Source: Prochlorococcus sp. AG-363-K07
GTDB lineage: Bacteria > Cyanobacteriota > Cyanobacteriia > PCC-6307 > Cyanobiaceae
Length of the DNA: 64,000 bases
NCBI GenBank assembly: GCA_003280225.1
Contig: QCFO01000002.1
Coordinates: forward strand, 1 to 64,000
Direction: 5' to 3'
Within the stretch, counting starts at the first letter, position 1. Each line of letters opens with the position of its first letter. The notes under the pieces were generated by a model. It ran no database searches. It had not been told where the DNA came from and saw only the letters and a program-made list of their open reading frames with translations. Position numbers and translations under genes: made by a program. Positions 7,708-17,068 of the stretch are shown here, piece by piece.

Positions 7708-10125
7708 TTATTTTAACCAAACAATGCTACAACCAGGTCCGCCATCATTCGGATTTGCATCGACAACTTTATCGACATACGAAATACTCGCAAGCCATTG
7801 TCTTAATCCCTGTTTTAACTTGCCCGTACCAATTCCGTGAACCACCCAAAGAGGCCCCTCAGTTCTACGCAAATACTCTTCAACTACTACTTCAGCTTCA
7901 TGAACTCTAAGTCCACGGACATCTAAGGTATTTTTTGAGCTCCGAACAGCTCCACTACTACCAGATGACACTTGAGCATGAACCTTAACCTTAGATTGAG
8001 GAGAGCTAGGTTTAATGCCATCAAGACTTTCAACCGAGTCCAAGCTAACGGTACTTCTAAACACCCCACACAAAACAGTTAATTGCAATCCATCTTCAGA
8101 AATTGCCAAGACTTCTGCTGCCTTGCCTAGAGCCATCAATCTCACTCGATCACCAACATGAGGTAACCACCCTTGCACATCTCTAGAAAGCATTTGAGGT
8201 TGATGTTCTGCCTCTAATCGCCGCAAACGTTGGCCAACCTGACGAGCTGTTTCTCCATTTGCTCCATCCATACGGAGACGTCTAATCAAAGCGCGAACCT
8301 CTTTCTGACCTTGGCGAATAGATCCTGCAATTTGCTTACGTCCATCTTCTTGCATCTTGTTCGATAAATTACGGTGCAGAGCCCATCGATCTAACAGCTC
8401 TTCGTAAAGGGTTTCAGTACGCGCCAAAAGAAGAGCAGCCTCCTCTGCGGCAGTTTGCTGACGTTGCCGCTGCTCTTCTAAACCTTTAATTACATTGTCT
8501 ATATCCCCAAATCTCTTTGGAGCTATAAATTCTTCTGCAACATCAACGACTGATGAATCCAAGCCTAGTCTTCTTGCGATCTCAAGAGCGTTACTCCTTC
8601 CAGGAATTCCCCACTGAAGGTGATATGTGGGCTTAAGAGTTTCGCTATCAAAAGCAACTGATGCATTTTCAAATCTAGAGTCTTCGTATTTAAGAGCTTT
8701 CAGACCACCAAAATGAGTTGTCGCAATAGTCAATCTGACTTTTTCTGCAAGCGTCCGCAAAAGAGCCACAGCAAGAGCAGTTCCTTCAGTGGGGTCTGTT
8801 CCAGCTCCAACTTCATCAAGCAAAACAACAGTAGGGCCTGGAATCAGGTCAATCGCTAAAAGTATACGGCTAATACGGTTTATATGACTACTAAAAGTAG
8901 ATAAATTCTGCTGCAATGACTGTTCATCACCAATATCGGCCAAAACTTGATTGCACCAGGGCAAAGAGGGATTCCCACTACAAGGCAATAGGAAGCCACA
9001 ACGAGCCATCAGAACGGCCAGGCCAAGACTCTTCAGAGTCACCGTCTTCCCGCCTGTATTTGGGCCAGTGATTGCTACAACTCTCAAATCGCTGGCAACT
9101 TCAATCGTCACAGGTACAGCAACATGTTCTTTTTGACTCAATTGTTGGCATAAAAGCAATGGATGATGCAGTTCGTTCAAAACAAAAGGCGCATCAGCTG
9201 CCTCATGAAGAGCTGGCGGGACTCCATTCAGCCAATGCCCAAACCTCGCTCGAGCCAATGCTAAATCCAATTGCAACATGACATCAACAAGGTGCTGAAG
9301 GGATAAAAATTCTTTCCCAACTGCAGAGCTCCAAGCTAAAAGTAAACGATCTTCCTCTACTCGAATTTGTGTATGAACTGCTGAAATTCGGTTGCCTAAA
9401 GAAATGGCTACCTCAGGCTCTAAATACAGTGTATTCCCTGAGGCAGAACTACCATGCACTATTCCAGGAATTTTATCTATTGCTCCAGCCTTTACCGACA
9501 ATACAGGTCTCGTATTACGATCTCCTATAGCCGTATCTTGGAGTATATGCCCATACCGTCTTAGGAGTTTCTGCATCAACGCAAGTCGTTCGCCACGCAT
9601 TCCATGCCACCTCTTACGCAAGTCTCTCAATCTTTCACTCGCCCTATCGGCAATAAGACCACCATCTTCCAAGCCAAATCTTAAGAGTTTTTCTAATTCA
9701 GGCAAAGTAGCAAGTTGGGCAAGCAGCTCTGTCGTGACAGGTCGTACTTCAGCATCATCTACTTGTCTACGTAAACGACGTGCAGCCGCAAGAGTCTCAG
9801 CAACCTTTAACAATTCTTGGCCAGTCGCTACACCTCCTTTGAAACATCGCAACAAAATATCGCCTAAATCGTGTACCCCAAGGAAATCCAATCCTCCTTC
9901 AAGAGATTTATCTAAGGCACCGATTTCCAATGTCTCAGTTAAAAGTTTTCGACTAGTGGCTATATCAACTGGTAACTGAATTTTTTTACATCGGTTCCGG
10001 CCAATCTTAGTGCTTGCAAATTCTGATAGGTATTCACACAATCTTTGCCACTCCAATAACTCCAAAGTATCTTCCATTGCCATCTCTGCTGCTGATATCT
10101 CACAACGAGTTTCTGAAGGCTTCAT
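7708..10125 (-). CDS. mutS2: MutS2 endonuclease/ATPase with Smr domain
   Basis: MutS2 is a MutS homologue without the mismatch-binding domain; family members suppress homologous recombination or rescue collided ribosomes. The ATG at 10125 is chosen because it forms an ATGA overlap with the stop of the upstream VOC gene; the frame continues to a TTG at 10134. The chain is about 805 residues: core and lever segments, Walker A GPNTGGKT (about 354), Walker B LLDEVGAGTDP, a long coiled-coil clamp (about 520-640), a KOW-like patch and a C-terminal Smr nuclease domain with LDVRGLRVHEAE and HGIGTGKL. All expected motifs are intact. Confidence 0.95.
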   Translation of the reverse strand: MKPSETRCEISAAEMAMEDTLELLEWQRLCEYLSEFASTKIGRNRCKKIQLPVDIATSRKLLTETLEIGALDKSLEGGLDFLGVHDLGDILLRCFKGGVATGQELLKVAETLAAARRLRRQVDDAEVRPVTTELLAQLATLPELEKLLRFGLEDGGLIADRASERLRDLRKRWHGMRGERLALMQKLLRRYGHILQDTAIGDRNTRPVLSVKAGAIDKIPGIVHGSSASGNTLYLEPEVAISLGNRISAVHTQIRVEEDRLLLAWSSAVGKEFLSLQHLVDVMLQLDLALARARFGHWLNGVPPALHEAADAPFVLNELHHPLLLCQQLSQKEHVAVPVTIEVASDLRVVAITGPNTGGKTVTLKSLGLAVLMARCGFLLPCSGNPSLPWCNQVLADIGDEQSLQQNLSTFSSHINRISRILLAIDLIPGPTVVLLDEVGAGTDPTEGTALAVALLRTLAEKVRLTIATTHFGGLKALKYEDSRFENASVAFDSETLKPTYHLQWGIPGRSNALEIARRLGLDSSVVDVAEEFIAPKRFGDIDNVIKGLEEQRQRQQTAAEEAALLLARTETLYEELLDRWALHRNLSNKMQEDGRKQIAGSIRQGQKEVRALIRRLRMDGANGETARQVGQRLRRLEAEHQPQMLSRDVQGWLPHVGDRVRLMALGKAAEVLAISEDGLQLTVLCGVFRSTVSLDSVESLDGIKPSSPQSKVKVHAQVSSGSSGAVRSSKNTLDVRGLRVHEAEVVVEEYLRRTEGPLWVVHGIGTGKLKQGLRQWLASISYVDKVVDANPNDGGPGCSIVWLK

Positions 10126-10550
10126 CCCAAACAATCATTATCTAAAGGCTGATTACTAGATATTCCACCTGGCGGTTGATAAAGCATCTCAAACCAATTG
10201 CCCTCAGGGTCCTTTAAATAAAAAGAGGCCGTCCCATCACGATGATCATGCAATTGGCCAACATGCACTCCTTCTCGAGTCAATTTTTCGTGGGCATCTT
10301 CTATCTGAGTACGCTCAGTGAAATGAAACGCAAAATGAGGTCCAGCTGCTTTGTAACCTGGTCCCAACAGCGCCAGACCATCTTTACCCGGTCCTGCTTC
10401 TAAATAGCACCAGTCAGTATCATCCCAAACCAATCTCATCCCTAATCGCATATAAAAAGACTTTGCACGATCTATATTCTTTACTCGAATAGCTATATGG
10501 CCCAACCTTTGGACATTAACAATGGGATTTGAGCAAGGTTTCTTTTCCAT
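10122..10550 (-). CDS. VOC (glyoxalase/bleomycin-resistance fold) protein
   Basis: A 142-residue two-module VOC protein. His18 (LGHIAIRV), His near residue 79 (PHFAFHF) and Glu near 120 (WFEMLYQP) fit three of the four metal-ligand positions of glyoxalase I, but the position of the first-module Glu is occupied by a non-acidic residue (GLALLG), so it is unlikely to be a standard lactoylglutathione lyase; a true GloA is encoded at 21291. Substrate unknown. The stop overlaps the mutS2 start by four bases (ATGA), so the two are translationally coupled. Start ATG at 10550. Confidence 0.75.
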   Translation of the reverse strand: MEKKPCSNPIVNVQRLGHIAIRVKNIDRAKSFYMRLGMRLVWDDTDWCYLEAGPGKDGLALLGPGYKAAGPHFAFHFTERTQIEDAHEKLTREGVHVGQLHDHRDGTASFYLKDPEGNWFEMLYQPPGGISSNQPLDNDCLG

Positions 10551-10652
10551 TATCTAATAATAAATACAGTTTATTTGTAAATTATTTAGTCTTAATTTAA
10601 CTACAAAAATAGCATGGATAAATCGCTTATAAAAGCCCTTTAAATTTAATTA

Positions 10653-11648
10653 TTATTTTAACCATTGAGCTGCATCACAGGCGTGATAGGTAAGGATCAA
10701 ATCTGCACCTGACCTCTTGAAGCTCAACAAAGTTTCCAAGACAACCTTTCTTTCGTCTATCCAACCCTTCTCCGCAGCAGCCTTAACCATTGCATATTCT
10801 CCACTCACGTTATAAGCCGCAATAGGAAGTTCAGACTCTTGCCTGAGCCTATAAATGATATCCAAATAGGCCAAGCCTGGTTTAACCATAAGAATGTCAG
10901 CACCCTCCTGTTCATCAAGCTGCGCTTCCGTTATTGCCTCACGAGCATTAGCTGGATTCATCTGGTAGGTGCTCTTGTCTTTAGGAATAGGTTTTGTGGT
11001 ATTTCCCCTTGGGGCGGAGTCCAAAGCTTCTCTAAAAGGACCGTAATAAGCAGATGAATATTTAGCTGTATAACTAATAATCCCCACATATTCAAAATCT
11101 TCTTCATCAAGGGCTTCACGAATAGCTCCTACACGACCATCCATCATGTCGCTTGGCCCTATCAAATCAGCACCGGCTTCAGCCTGAACAACAGCTTGTC
11201 TGCAAAGGTATTCAATTGTTTCATCATTCAAAACAATTCCTTCTGAACTCACAATCCCATCATGTCCATCGCACGAGTAAGGGTCTAAAGCAACATCAGT
11301 CATCACTGTCATTTCTGGCACTGCTGCTTTCACTCTTCTAATAGCCCTAGGGATTAAACCATCAGGATTAAAACACTCAGCGCCATCTTCTGTTTTAAGT
11401 GATTCATCTACCTTCGGGAAAAGTACTACACACCTAATTCCTAATTGCCAGGCTCTTTCGACTTCTGAGATCAAACTATCCAAACTCCATCTCATTGCTC
11501 CAGGCATTGCGCTTATTGGTTGGATATCACTGCCCGCATGAACAAAAAGAGGGTAAATGAAATCGGCTGGAGTCAGGCTATGTTCCTGAACCATGCTCCT
11601 AAGAGCAAAGCTACGACGCAAGCGGCGGGGACGATAAGTGAGATCCAT
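10653..11648 (-). CDS. hemB: Porphobilinogen synthase (delta-aminolevulinate dehydratase)
   Basis: HemB joins two 5-aminolevulinate molecules into porphobilinogen, feeding chlorophyll and haem synthesis. The 331-residue length and motifs match: Lys196 in YTAKYSSAYYGPFR and Lys256 in MVKPGLAYLD are the two Schiff-base lysines. The metal-site segment reads VALDPYSCDGHDG (119-131): it lacks the Cys triad of zinc-dependent enzymes and follows the Asp-containing pattern of magnesium-dependent plant and cyanobacterial enzymes. The gene lies between dnaJ and the VOC gene on the same strand, 39 bp from dnaJ. Confidence 0.97.
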   Translation of the reverse strand: MDLTYRPRRLRRSFALRSMVQEHSLTPADFIYPLFVHAGSDIQPISAMPGAMRWSLDSLISEVERAWQLGIRCVVLFPKVDESLKTEDGAECFNPDGLIPRAIRRVKAAVPEMTVMTDVALDPYSCDGHDGIVSSEGIVLNDETIEYLCRQAVVQAEAGADLIGPSDMMDGRVGAIREALDEEDFEYVGIISYTAKYSSAYYGPFREALDSAPRGNTTKPIPKDKSTYQMNPANAREAITEAQLDEQEGADILMVKPGLAYLDIIYRLRQESELPIAAYNVSGEYAMVKAAAEKGWIDERKVVLETLLSFKRSGADLILTYHACDAAQWLK

Positions 11649-11687
11649 CAGGGACCAAGGAAAGAATAGTTTTAATCTCTAGCGAGC

Positions 11688-12644
11688 CTATAGGCGTGCT
11701 GACTTAAGCCACGATTTACGTGGCTCATTGCAACGGACTCTCTTGAGCTGCTCAAAAAGATTCAACTCTTCAGAAGACCACTGCTCAGGCAAATTTATTA
11801 CCAAAGTGAGGATTAAGTCTCCTCTCCCAGTACTATTTGGCCAGCCTTTACCCTTTAAACGTAAGCTCTGCCCTGGAACAGTGCCTGGAGGAATCTTCAG
11901 TTCAGCTTCACCATCAGGTAATAACACTGTAACTTCTGCTCCTAAGACAAACTCATCAATTGATACTGGCATTTCTGCTCTTAAGTGATCCCCATCCAAA
12001 GACCATATCGAATGTGATGGAAAGTCCAGCCTGAGATACAGGTCTCCTCGTCTGCCAATTCCAGGCTGAAGGTTACCTTTACCTTTGAGCCGAAGCCGAG
12101 AACCAGGCTTAACACCTTTAGGAATTACAACCTTTACGCGCTCTTCATTTACTGAAAGGGTTCGTTCTGTTCCTTGAAAAGCCTCAGCAAAGCTAATTTG
12201 CAATCCAACCTCAGCATCAAGATTAATGGGTTGTCTTGAAGGGTTTTGAGCAAATCCTCCTCCAGCAGGAAAGCCTCCAGAAAAGCCAGATGATCCCATT
12301 GGACCAGCAAATCTGCCTAGAAGATCATTTACAAAATCATCAAAATTGCCATATCTCCCAAAATCAACATCGAAACCAGCGGCTGGTCCATTGCCGCTAG
12401 AAGCATTCGAATGATTCCAATAATTACCAAATTGTTCGTATCGTTTACGTTTCTCAGGATCTGACAAAACTTCATAAGCTTCATTTATCTCCTTGAACTT
12501 TGCTTCAGCTTCAGAATTACCAGGATTGACATCAGGATGGTATCTCCGGGCAAGCTTCCTAAATGCACTTTTAATTGAATCTGAGGCAGCGTTCCGCTCG
12601 ACGCCAAGAACCTTGTAATAGTCACGATATCCACTAGCAGCCAT
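11688..12644 (-). CDS. DnaJ-family co-chaperone, CbpA-like (no zinc finger)
   Basis: The N-terminal J domain (residues 6-70) has the HPD tripeptide at 36-38 that stimulates DnaK ATPase. A Gly/Phe/Asn/Ser-rich linker (about 75-135) follows, then two beta-rich substrate-binding domains (about 140-300, with [16 protein letters not shown] and [16 protein letters not shown] as paired repeats). The cysteine-rich zinc finger of type I DnaJ is missing, so this is the type II CbpA/DnaJ2 arrangement. It precedes hemB on the same strand. Start ATG at 12644. Confidence 0.9.
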   Translation of the reverse strand: MAASGYRDYYKVLGVERNAASDSIKSAFRKLARRYHPDVNPGNSEAEAKFKEINEAYEVLSDPEKRKRYEQFGNYWNHSNASSGNGPAAGFDVDFGRYGNFDDFVNDLLGRFAGPMGSSGFSGGFPAGGGFAQNPSRQPINLDAEVGLQISFAEAFQGTERTLSVNEERVKVVIPKGVKPGSRLRLKGKGNLQPGIGRRGDLYLRLDFPSHSIWSLDGDHLRAEMPVSIDEFVLGAEVTVLLPDGEAELKIPPGTVPGQSLRLKGKGWPNSTGRGDLILTLVINLPEQWSSEELNLFEQLKRVRCNEPRKSWLKSARL

Positions 12645-12952
12645 AAAACACCTTGGCCTCTAGATGACTCTTTTATTAAGTTTCTCAGCTCTCATCAAAA
12701 GTAGAAAGTTAATTAATGGAGGGAAGGCCGAACGCGACATATGAATTTCCAGTGAAGTTAGGAACGGAAAAGATCACAATCGTTTTGAATCAATGCTTTT
12801 CGAGAAATTGATCAGAACCTCTTCCGAGTGAGACGGGCATATACAGCTCGTGAGAATGGGTGTGAATATAGCTTTTGAATATAAACGCAGTTGAGATTAG
12901 AACCCTTTGGAAGATAGGCTTGATCAAATTAGTAGCAATAAGGAGCTCAAAA
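12645..12952. other. Divergent upstream region of dnaJ and the bicA-like gene
   Basis: About 308 bp lie between the two starts and should carry both promoters. The bicA-like frame is open back to a TTG at 12875, so the gap may be somewhat shorter. An AGGAG at 12941-12945 marks the likely bicA ribosome binding site. I see no recognisable operator or conserved RNA structure. Confidence 0.5.
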
Positions 12953-14644
12953 TTGGCCTTGATCAACGGTTTCCATCTTAAGAATGTCAGAGGTGACATC
13001 TTGGGTGGACTAACTGCAGCAGTTGTTGCCCTGCCACTAGCACTTGCTTTTGGCAATGCTGCATTGGGACCAGGAGGTGCTATTTATGGCTTATATGGTG
13101 CAGTAGTTGTTGGCTTTTTAGCTGCACTCTTTGGCGGTACTCCCGCACAAGTGAGTGGGCCAACTGGACCAATGAGCGTAACTGTTGCCGGAGTGGTGGC
13201 AAGTCTTGCTGCAGCAGGTGTTTCAAGAGAACTCGGTGCCGGAGAAATACTGCCACTAGTTATGGCAGCAGTAGTCATTGGGGGGCTCTTCCAGATCCTT
13301 TTTGGATTACTAAGACTAGGCAAATACATCACCTTGGTCCCTTATTCAGTCGTTTCAGGCTTCATGTCAGGGATAGGTGTGATTATCCTCGCTCTTCAAA
13401 TCGGTCCTCTCCTTGGGATCAGCACGCGTGGTGGGGTAATTGAATCTCTAAGCACCCTTGCAAAAAATTTCGAACCAAATTGGGCAGCTGTAGCAGTTGC
13501 TTTAATGACTCTTGCAATTGTTTTTCTGACCCCACGCCGTATAAGCCAATGGGTTCCATCCCCACTACTCGCCTTACTCATAGTCACACCACTTTCTGTA
13601 TTACTGTTTGGAGACGCAACTCTTGAAGCAAGAGGACTTGCGCCACTTCCCAGGATTGGAGCAATTCCTGAAGGTGGTCTTGCTTTCACAATGCCAAATT
13701 GGAATGCACATTTTCCACTAATTATCAAAGCAGGTTTAGTGCTGGCAGTACTTGGAGCAATTGACTCATTACTTACTTCTTTAGTAGCAGATAATATTTC
13801 TCAAACACGTCATAATTCCGACCGAGAGCTTATAGGTCAAGGCATCGGAAACAGCGTGGCAGGCCTGCTTACAGGTCTCCCTGGTGCTGGAGCAACAATG
13901 AGAACAGTTATCAATATCAAATCTGGTGGTAGCACTCCCTTGTCCGGAATGGTTCATTCAATTGTTTTACTGGTGGTTTTAGTTGGTGCAGGTTCATTAG
14001 CAGCTGAGATCCCTACGGCTCTTTTAGCGGGAATACTTATCAAAGTTGGACTGGACATCATTGACTGGGGCTTCTTAAGAAGAGCTCATCGCCTATCAAT
14101 AAAAACTGCAGCAGTTATGTATGGTGTGCTCCTAATGACAGTCTTCTGGGATCTGATTTGGGCAGTCTTAGTAGGTGTTTTTGTTGCAAACATGCTGACT
14201 ATTGACTCCATCACACAAACACAACTTGAAGGGATGGATGCTGACAACCCAGTAGATATTGATTCAACTGGAGATAGCTTTAGTGACTTGCCTCTTCCTG
14301 CAGAAGAACAAGAAATGCTAAACACTTGTGCAGGAGATGTAATGCTCTTTAGGCTTAGAGGACCTATGAGCTTTGGAGCTGCGAAAGGTATTAGTGAAAG
14401 AATGATGTTGGTTAGAAACTACAAAGTCCTCATTCTAGATATCACTGAGGTTCCACGATTAGGAGTCACTGCAACACTTGCAATTGAAGAGATGGTACAA
14501 GAAGCAAAAACTAATTCTCGCAAAGCTTTCGTTGCAGGTGCCTCTGGGAAAGTAAAAGAGCGACTTGAAAGATTTGGTATAGAAGGAGTGGTAGAGAGCA
14601 GAAGAGAGGCTCTAGAGGCTGCACTAAATATAGTGACAACCTAA
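12953..14644 (+). CDS. bicA: SulP-family anion transporter, BicA-like bicarbonate transporter
   Basis: SulP membrane transporter with a C-terminal STAS domain (about the last 110 residues, LFRLRGPMSFGAAKGI onward). The N-terminal signature (GGLTAAVVALPLALAFG) and the LAALFGGTPAQVSGPTGPMS segment closely resemble BicA, the low-affinity, high-flux Na+-dependent bicarbonate carrier of cyanobacteria. I chose the TTG at 12953 because AGGAG ends 7 bases upstream and the result, 563 residues, matches BicA length; the frame is open to another TTG at 12875. The next genes are sbtA and sbtB, which supports the bicarbonate assignment, although sulfate cannot be excluded without transport data. Confidence 0.85.
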   Translation: MALINGFHLKNVRGDILGGLTAAVVALPLALAFGNAALGPGGAIYGLYGAVVVGFLAALFGGTPAQVSGPTGPMSVTVAGVVASLAAAGVSRELGAGEILPLVMAAVVIGGLFQILFGLLRLGKYITLVPYSVVSGFMSGIGVIILALQIGPLLGISTRGGVIESLSTLAKNFEPNWAAVAVALMTLAIVFLTPRRISQWVPSPLLALLIVTPLSVLLFGDATLEARGLAPLPRIGAIPEGGLAFTMPNWNAHFPLIIKAGLVLAVLGAIDSLLTSLVADNISQTRHNSDRELIGQGIGNSVAGLLTGLPGAGATMRTVINIKSGGSTPLSGMVHSIVLLVVLVGAGSLAAEIPTALLAGILIKVGLDIIDWGFLRRAHRLSIKTAAVMYGVLLMTVFWDLIWAVLVGVFVANMLTIDSITQTQLEGMDADNPVDIDSTGDSFSDLPLPAEEQEMLNTCAGDVMLFRLRGPMSFGAAKGISERMMLVRNYKVLILDITEVPRLGVTATLAIEEMVQEAKTNSRKAFVAGASGKVKERLERFGIEGVVESRREALEAALNIVTT

Positions 14645-14698
14645 TAGAAATTTAATTATTTAATCTCTACTTATCACCAATTCCATTGAAAAAATTAT

Positions 14699-15694
14699 AT
14701 GAATACAAGCCTCATCCTTCAAAATGTCTTAACACCACCTGTCCTATTCTTCTTTTTAGGGATTTTAGTTGTCTTTTTTCAATCAGATCTTGAAATCCCT
14801 TCTCCTCTTCCAAAACTATTCTCTCTATATCTATTACTAGCTATTGGATTTAAAGGAGGAGTTCAACTTGAGGCTAGTGGATTAGCCCCTCCTGTGATAT
14901 CAACAGTTTTTGCTGCGATAGGAATGTCTCTTGTAATACCTTTAATTTGTTTTTGCATTCTAAGGATCAAGTTCAATGTATTCAATTCAGCTGCCATTGC
15001 GGCTGCGTATGGATCCATTAGCGCAGTCACTTTTATAACAGCTGAAAGTTTTTTAGAAAGTCAAGGAATTCCCTTCGATGGTTTTATGGTTGCAGCCTTA
15101 GCAATAATGGAATCACCAGCAATCATAGTTGGACTTTTACTCGTTAAGCTCGCCGCTCCGAAAGAAAGACCTATTGAAAGAGTAATGAGATGGAGAGAAA
15201 TACTCCACGAATCAATGCTAAATGGATCTGTCTACCTCCTTTTAGGAAGCCTATTAATTGGTTTCCTAACTGCTGCATTCAATCCCTCAGGTGTAACCAA
15301 GATGCAGCCTTTTACAGGAAAGCTCTTCTACGGAGTGGAGTGCTTCTTTCTGCTTGATATGGGCATTGTTGCTGCACAAAGATTACCAAGTTTAAAAAAA
15401 GCAGGTTCATTCCTAATTGCATTTGCTATTGGGATGCCAATTTTCAATGCATTCATTGGGGTGCTTGTAGCAAAAGCTTTATCGCTTCAGCCAGGGAATG
15501 CTCTTCTTTTTGTCGTACTGTGTGCTAGTGCTTCGTACCTTGCTGTACCCACAGCCATGAGAATGACCGTACCAGAAGCCAAGTCAAGTTACTACATATC
15601 AACTACTCTTGGACTAACTTTTCCTTTTAATATTGTGATAGGTATACCCGTTTATATGGGATTAGTAAATCGAATAATCCCGTTAACCACCTAA
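14699..15694 (+). CDS. sbtA: Sodium-dependent bicarbonate transporter SbtA family
   Basis: A 331-residue, roughly ten-helix membrane protein of the SbtA family, which imports bicarbonate with sodium at high affinity across the plasma membrane. Recognisable parts are the N-terminal GILVVFFQSDLEIP and LAIGFKGGVQL segments, the inverted-repeat core AAYGSISAVTF, and the second-half LCASASYLAVPTAMR. It is shorter than the about 374-residue Synechocystis protein, mainly in the cytosolic loop between the two halves (around residues 150-175). It follows the bicA-like gene by 54 bp and precedes sbtB by 12 bp. Confidence 0.9.
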   Translation: MNTSLILQNVLTPPVLFFFLGILVVFFQSDLEIPSPLPKLFSLYLLLAIGFKGGVQLEASGLAPPVISTVFAAIGMSLVIPLICFCILRIKFNVFNSAAIAAAYGSISAVTFITAESFLESQGIPFDGFMVAALAIMESPAIIVGLLLVKLAAPKERPIERVMRWREILHESMLNGSVYLLLGSLLIGFLTAAFNPSGVTKMQPFTGKLFYGVECFFLLDMGIVAAQRLPSLKKAGSFLIAFAIGMPIFNAFIGVLVAKALSLQPGNALLFVVLCASASYLAVPTAMRMTVPEAKSSYYISTTLGLTFPFNIVIGIPVYMGLVNRIIPLTT

Positions 15695-15706
15695 ATAGAT
15701 AAACTA

Positions 15707-15988
15707 ATGAAGCGATTAGATCTTATTTTCAGTGAGCGTGAATTAGACGCAATGCTCAAATCTCTTGAGAAAGCTGAAGTTCCTGGATATACAGTCATGA
15801 AACATGTCACAGGAAGAGGGCCTGAAAGGATTGTCTCAGAAGACATGGAATTCACAGGGCTGGGTGCAAATGCACATGTCATCGTTTTTTGTCCTGAGCA
15901 TAATCTAGAAAAAATCAAAGCATATATTCAACCTGTTCTTAGTTTTTATGGAGGTGTTGCGTATGTCTCTGAGGCCAATCCACTTTAA
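15707..15988 (+). CDS. sbtB: PII-like regulator SbtB
   Basis: This 93-residue PII-like trimeric protein is the usual partner of SbtA, binding adenyl nucleotides (cAMP, AMP, ADP, ATP) and controlling SbtA. The first 93 residues align by eye with the PII ferredoxin-like fold (RLDLIFSERELDAMLKSLEKA at the start, GLGANAHVIVFCPEHNLEKI in the middle). The chain ends at SEANPL, so the C-terminal R-loop with the CGPxGC redox motif known from Synechocystis SbtB is absent. Start ATG at 15707, 12 bp after sbtA, indicating co-transcription. Confidence 0.9.
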   Translation: MKRLDLIFSERELDAMLKSLEKAEVPGYTVMKHVTGRGPERIVSEDMEFTGLGANAHVIVFCPEHNLEKIKAYIQPVLSFYGGVAYVSEANPL

Positions 15989-16000
15989 AATCTCGTCTTT

Positions 16001-16042
16001 AATAAATATAAAATAATATTTGGAATAAATATAAAGTAATAT
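16001..16042. repeat. Two imperfect AT-rich direct repeats after sbtB
   Basis: AATAAATATAAAATAATAT at 16001-16019 and AATAAATATAAAGTAATAT at 16024-16042 differ at one base and start 23 bp apart. They lie in the 123-bp gap between the convergent sbtB and trxB-like genes. The function is unknown; simple AT-rich duplication is the likely origin. Confidence 0.6.
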
Positions 16043-16111
16043 CAGGTTAATAATCAGTTTAATTTCTCTAAAATTGAATTCATCCTGGAAATTATATAAA
16101 ATTAATACTCT

Positions 16112-17068
16112 TCAAGCATGAACCCAATCCACACGAATTGCTTTACGACTATTCAAAAATCTATCTATGGCCATCGCTGCGATACATCCATCAGATGCGG
16201 CGACTACAGCTTGCTTGAAAGGAGTATTTCGAATATCACCAATTGCCCAGACCCCTTCAGAAGTTGTAGCCATAAAATCATCTACAACAACTCCCCCATC
16301 TTCTTTAAAAGCTATTTGATCACCAATAAAGTCTGTAATTGGCTTAGACCCACTCATATAAACAAAAACCCCATCCAACGACAAAGATTGCTGCACTTCT
16401 TCAGAACGAGATTTAAGTATGACTCCTGTCACTCCACCTTCATTACCATCTATCTCCAAAAGTCTGGTTTTACTCCAATGACGAACATTGGGCTGTTGCA
16501 TCAAATCCTGAGCATGCAAATCATCCTTTTTAGGGTCATTTGAAGTTATCCAATGAACTACCGAAGCAAATTTTGTCAGGACCTGGGCTTCTTCTAAGGC
16601 TTCCTTATTAGCCCCCACTACTGCTACTTCACGATTTTTATAAAAAGCTCCATCGCAAGTAGCGCAATAACTCACTCCACGGCCTAAGAAATCAGCCTCA
16701 CCTTTAAATGATGCTGGCCTTCCCATTGCGCCACTAGCCAAAACAAGGGCCCGTGACTTAAATGTCCCTTCTGGTGTATAAACCGTTTTCCAATCACCAT
16801 TCACATCAACTCCAAACACTTGAGCTCTGCGATAGTCAGTCCCGTACTCAATTGCTTGATCTCTCATCAATGTAAGCAAAGCTTCTCCACTCATTTCACT
16901 AGACACACCAGGATAATTAGCAATTTGATGGGTAATAGCCAACGCCCCTACGGAAGGATTTTTATCAAGAATGACCGTTTTCAGATCCGCCCTAGAGGTA
17001 TAAAGGGCACAGGTGCAGCCTGCTGGCCCTCCTCCAATAATGGCAACATCAACTTCAATTGTTTCCAA
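16112..17068 (-). CDS. Thioredoxin reductase-like flavoprotein lacking NADPH-binding motifs
   Basis: The 318-residue chain has the TrxR layout: FAD motif GGGPAG (12-17), the redox pair CATC (Cys135, Cys138) and the C-terminal FAD motif GDIRNTPFKQ. In NADPH-dependent enzymes the second domain has GxGxxA and HRRxxxRA; here these read VVGANKEALEEA (150-161) and HWITSNDPKKDD, without the third Gly or the Arg residues that hold the 2'-phosphate. It may thus take electrons from ferredoxin or another donor, as in pyridine-nucleotide-independent TrxR-like families. Start is TTG at 17068, with AAGGAG 11 bases upstream. Whether thioredoxin is the substrate is unknown. Confidence 0.85.
   Translation of the reverse strand: METIEVDVAIIGGGPAGCTCALYTSRADLKTVILDKNPSVGALAITHQIANYPGVSSEMSGEALLTLMRDQAIEYGTDYRRAQVFGVDVNGDWKTVYTPEGTFKSRALVLASGAMGRPASFKGEADFLGRGVSYCATCDGAFYKNREVAVVGANKEALEEAQVLTKFASVVHWITSNDPKKDDLHAQDLMQQPNVRHWSKTRLLEIDGNEGGVTGVILKSRSEEVQQSLSLDGVFVYMSGSKPITDFIGDQIAFKEDGGVVVDDFMATTSEGVWAIGDIRNTPFKQAVVAASDGCIAAMAIDRFLNSRKAIRVDWVHA

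Noticed and set aside
9392-9979. 195-codon plus-strand open frame
   Set aside because: It lies entirely opposite mutS2, which has intact motifs in its own frame; the opposite-strand frame is a by-product of its codon bias.
12875-12952. Longer bicA start at 12875
   Set aside because: Although the frame is open, the extra 26 residues have no BicA counterpart and the TTG at 12953 has AGGAG at the correct spacing.
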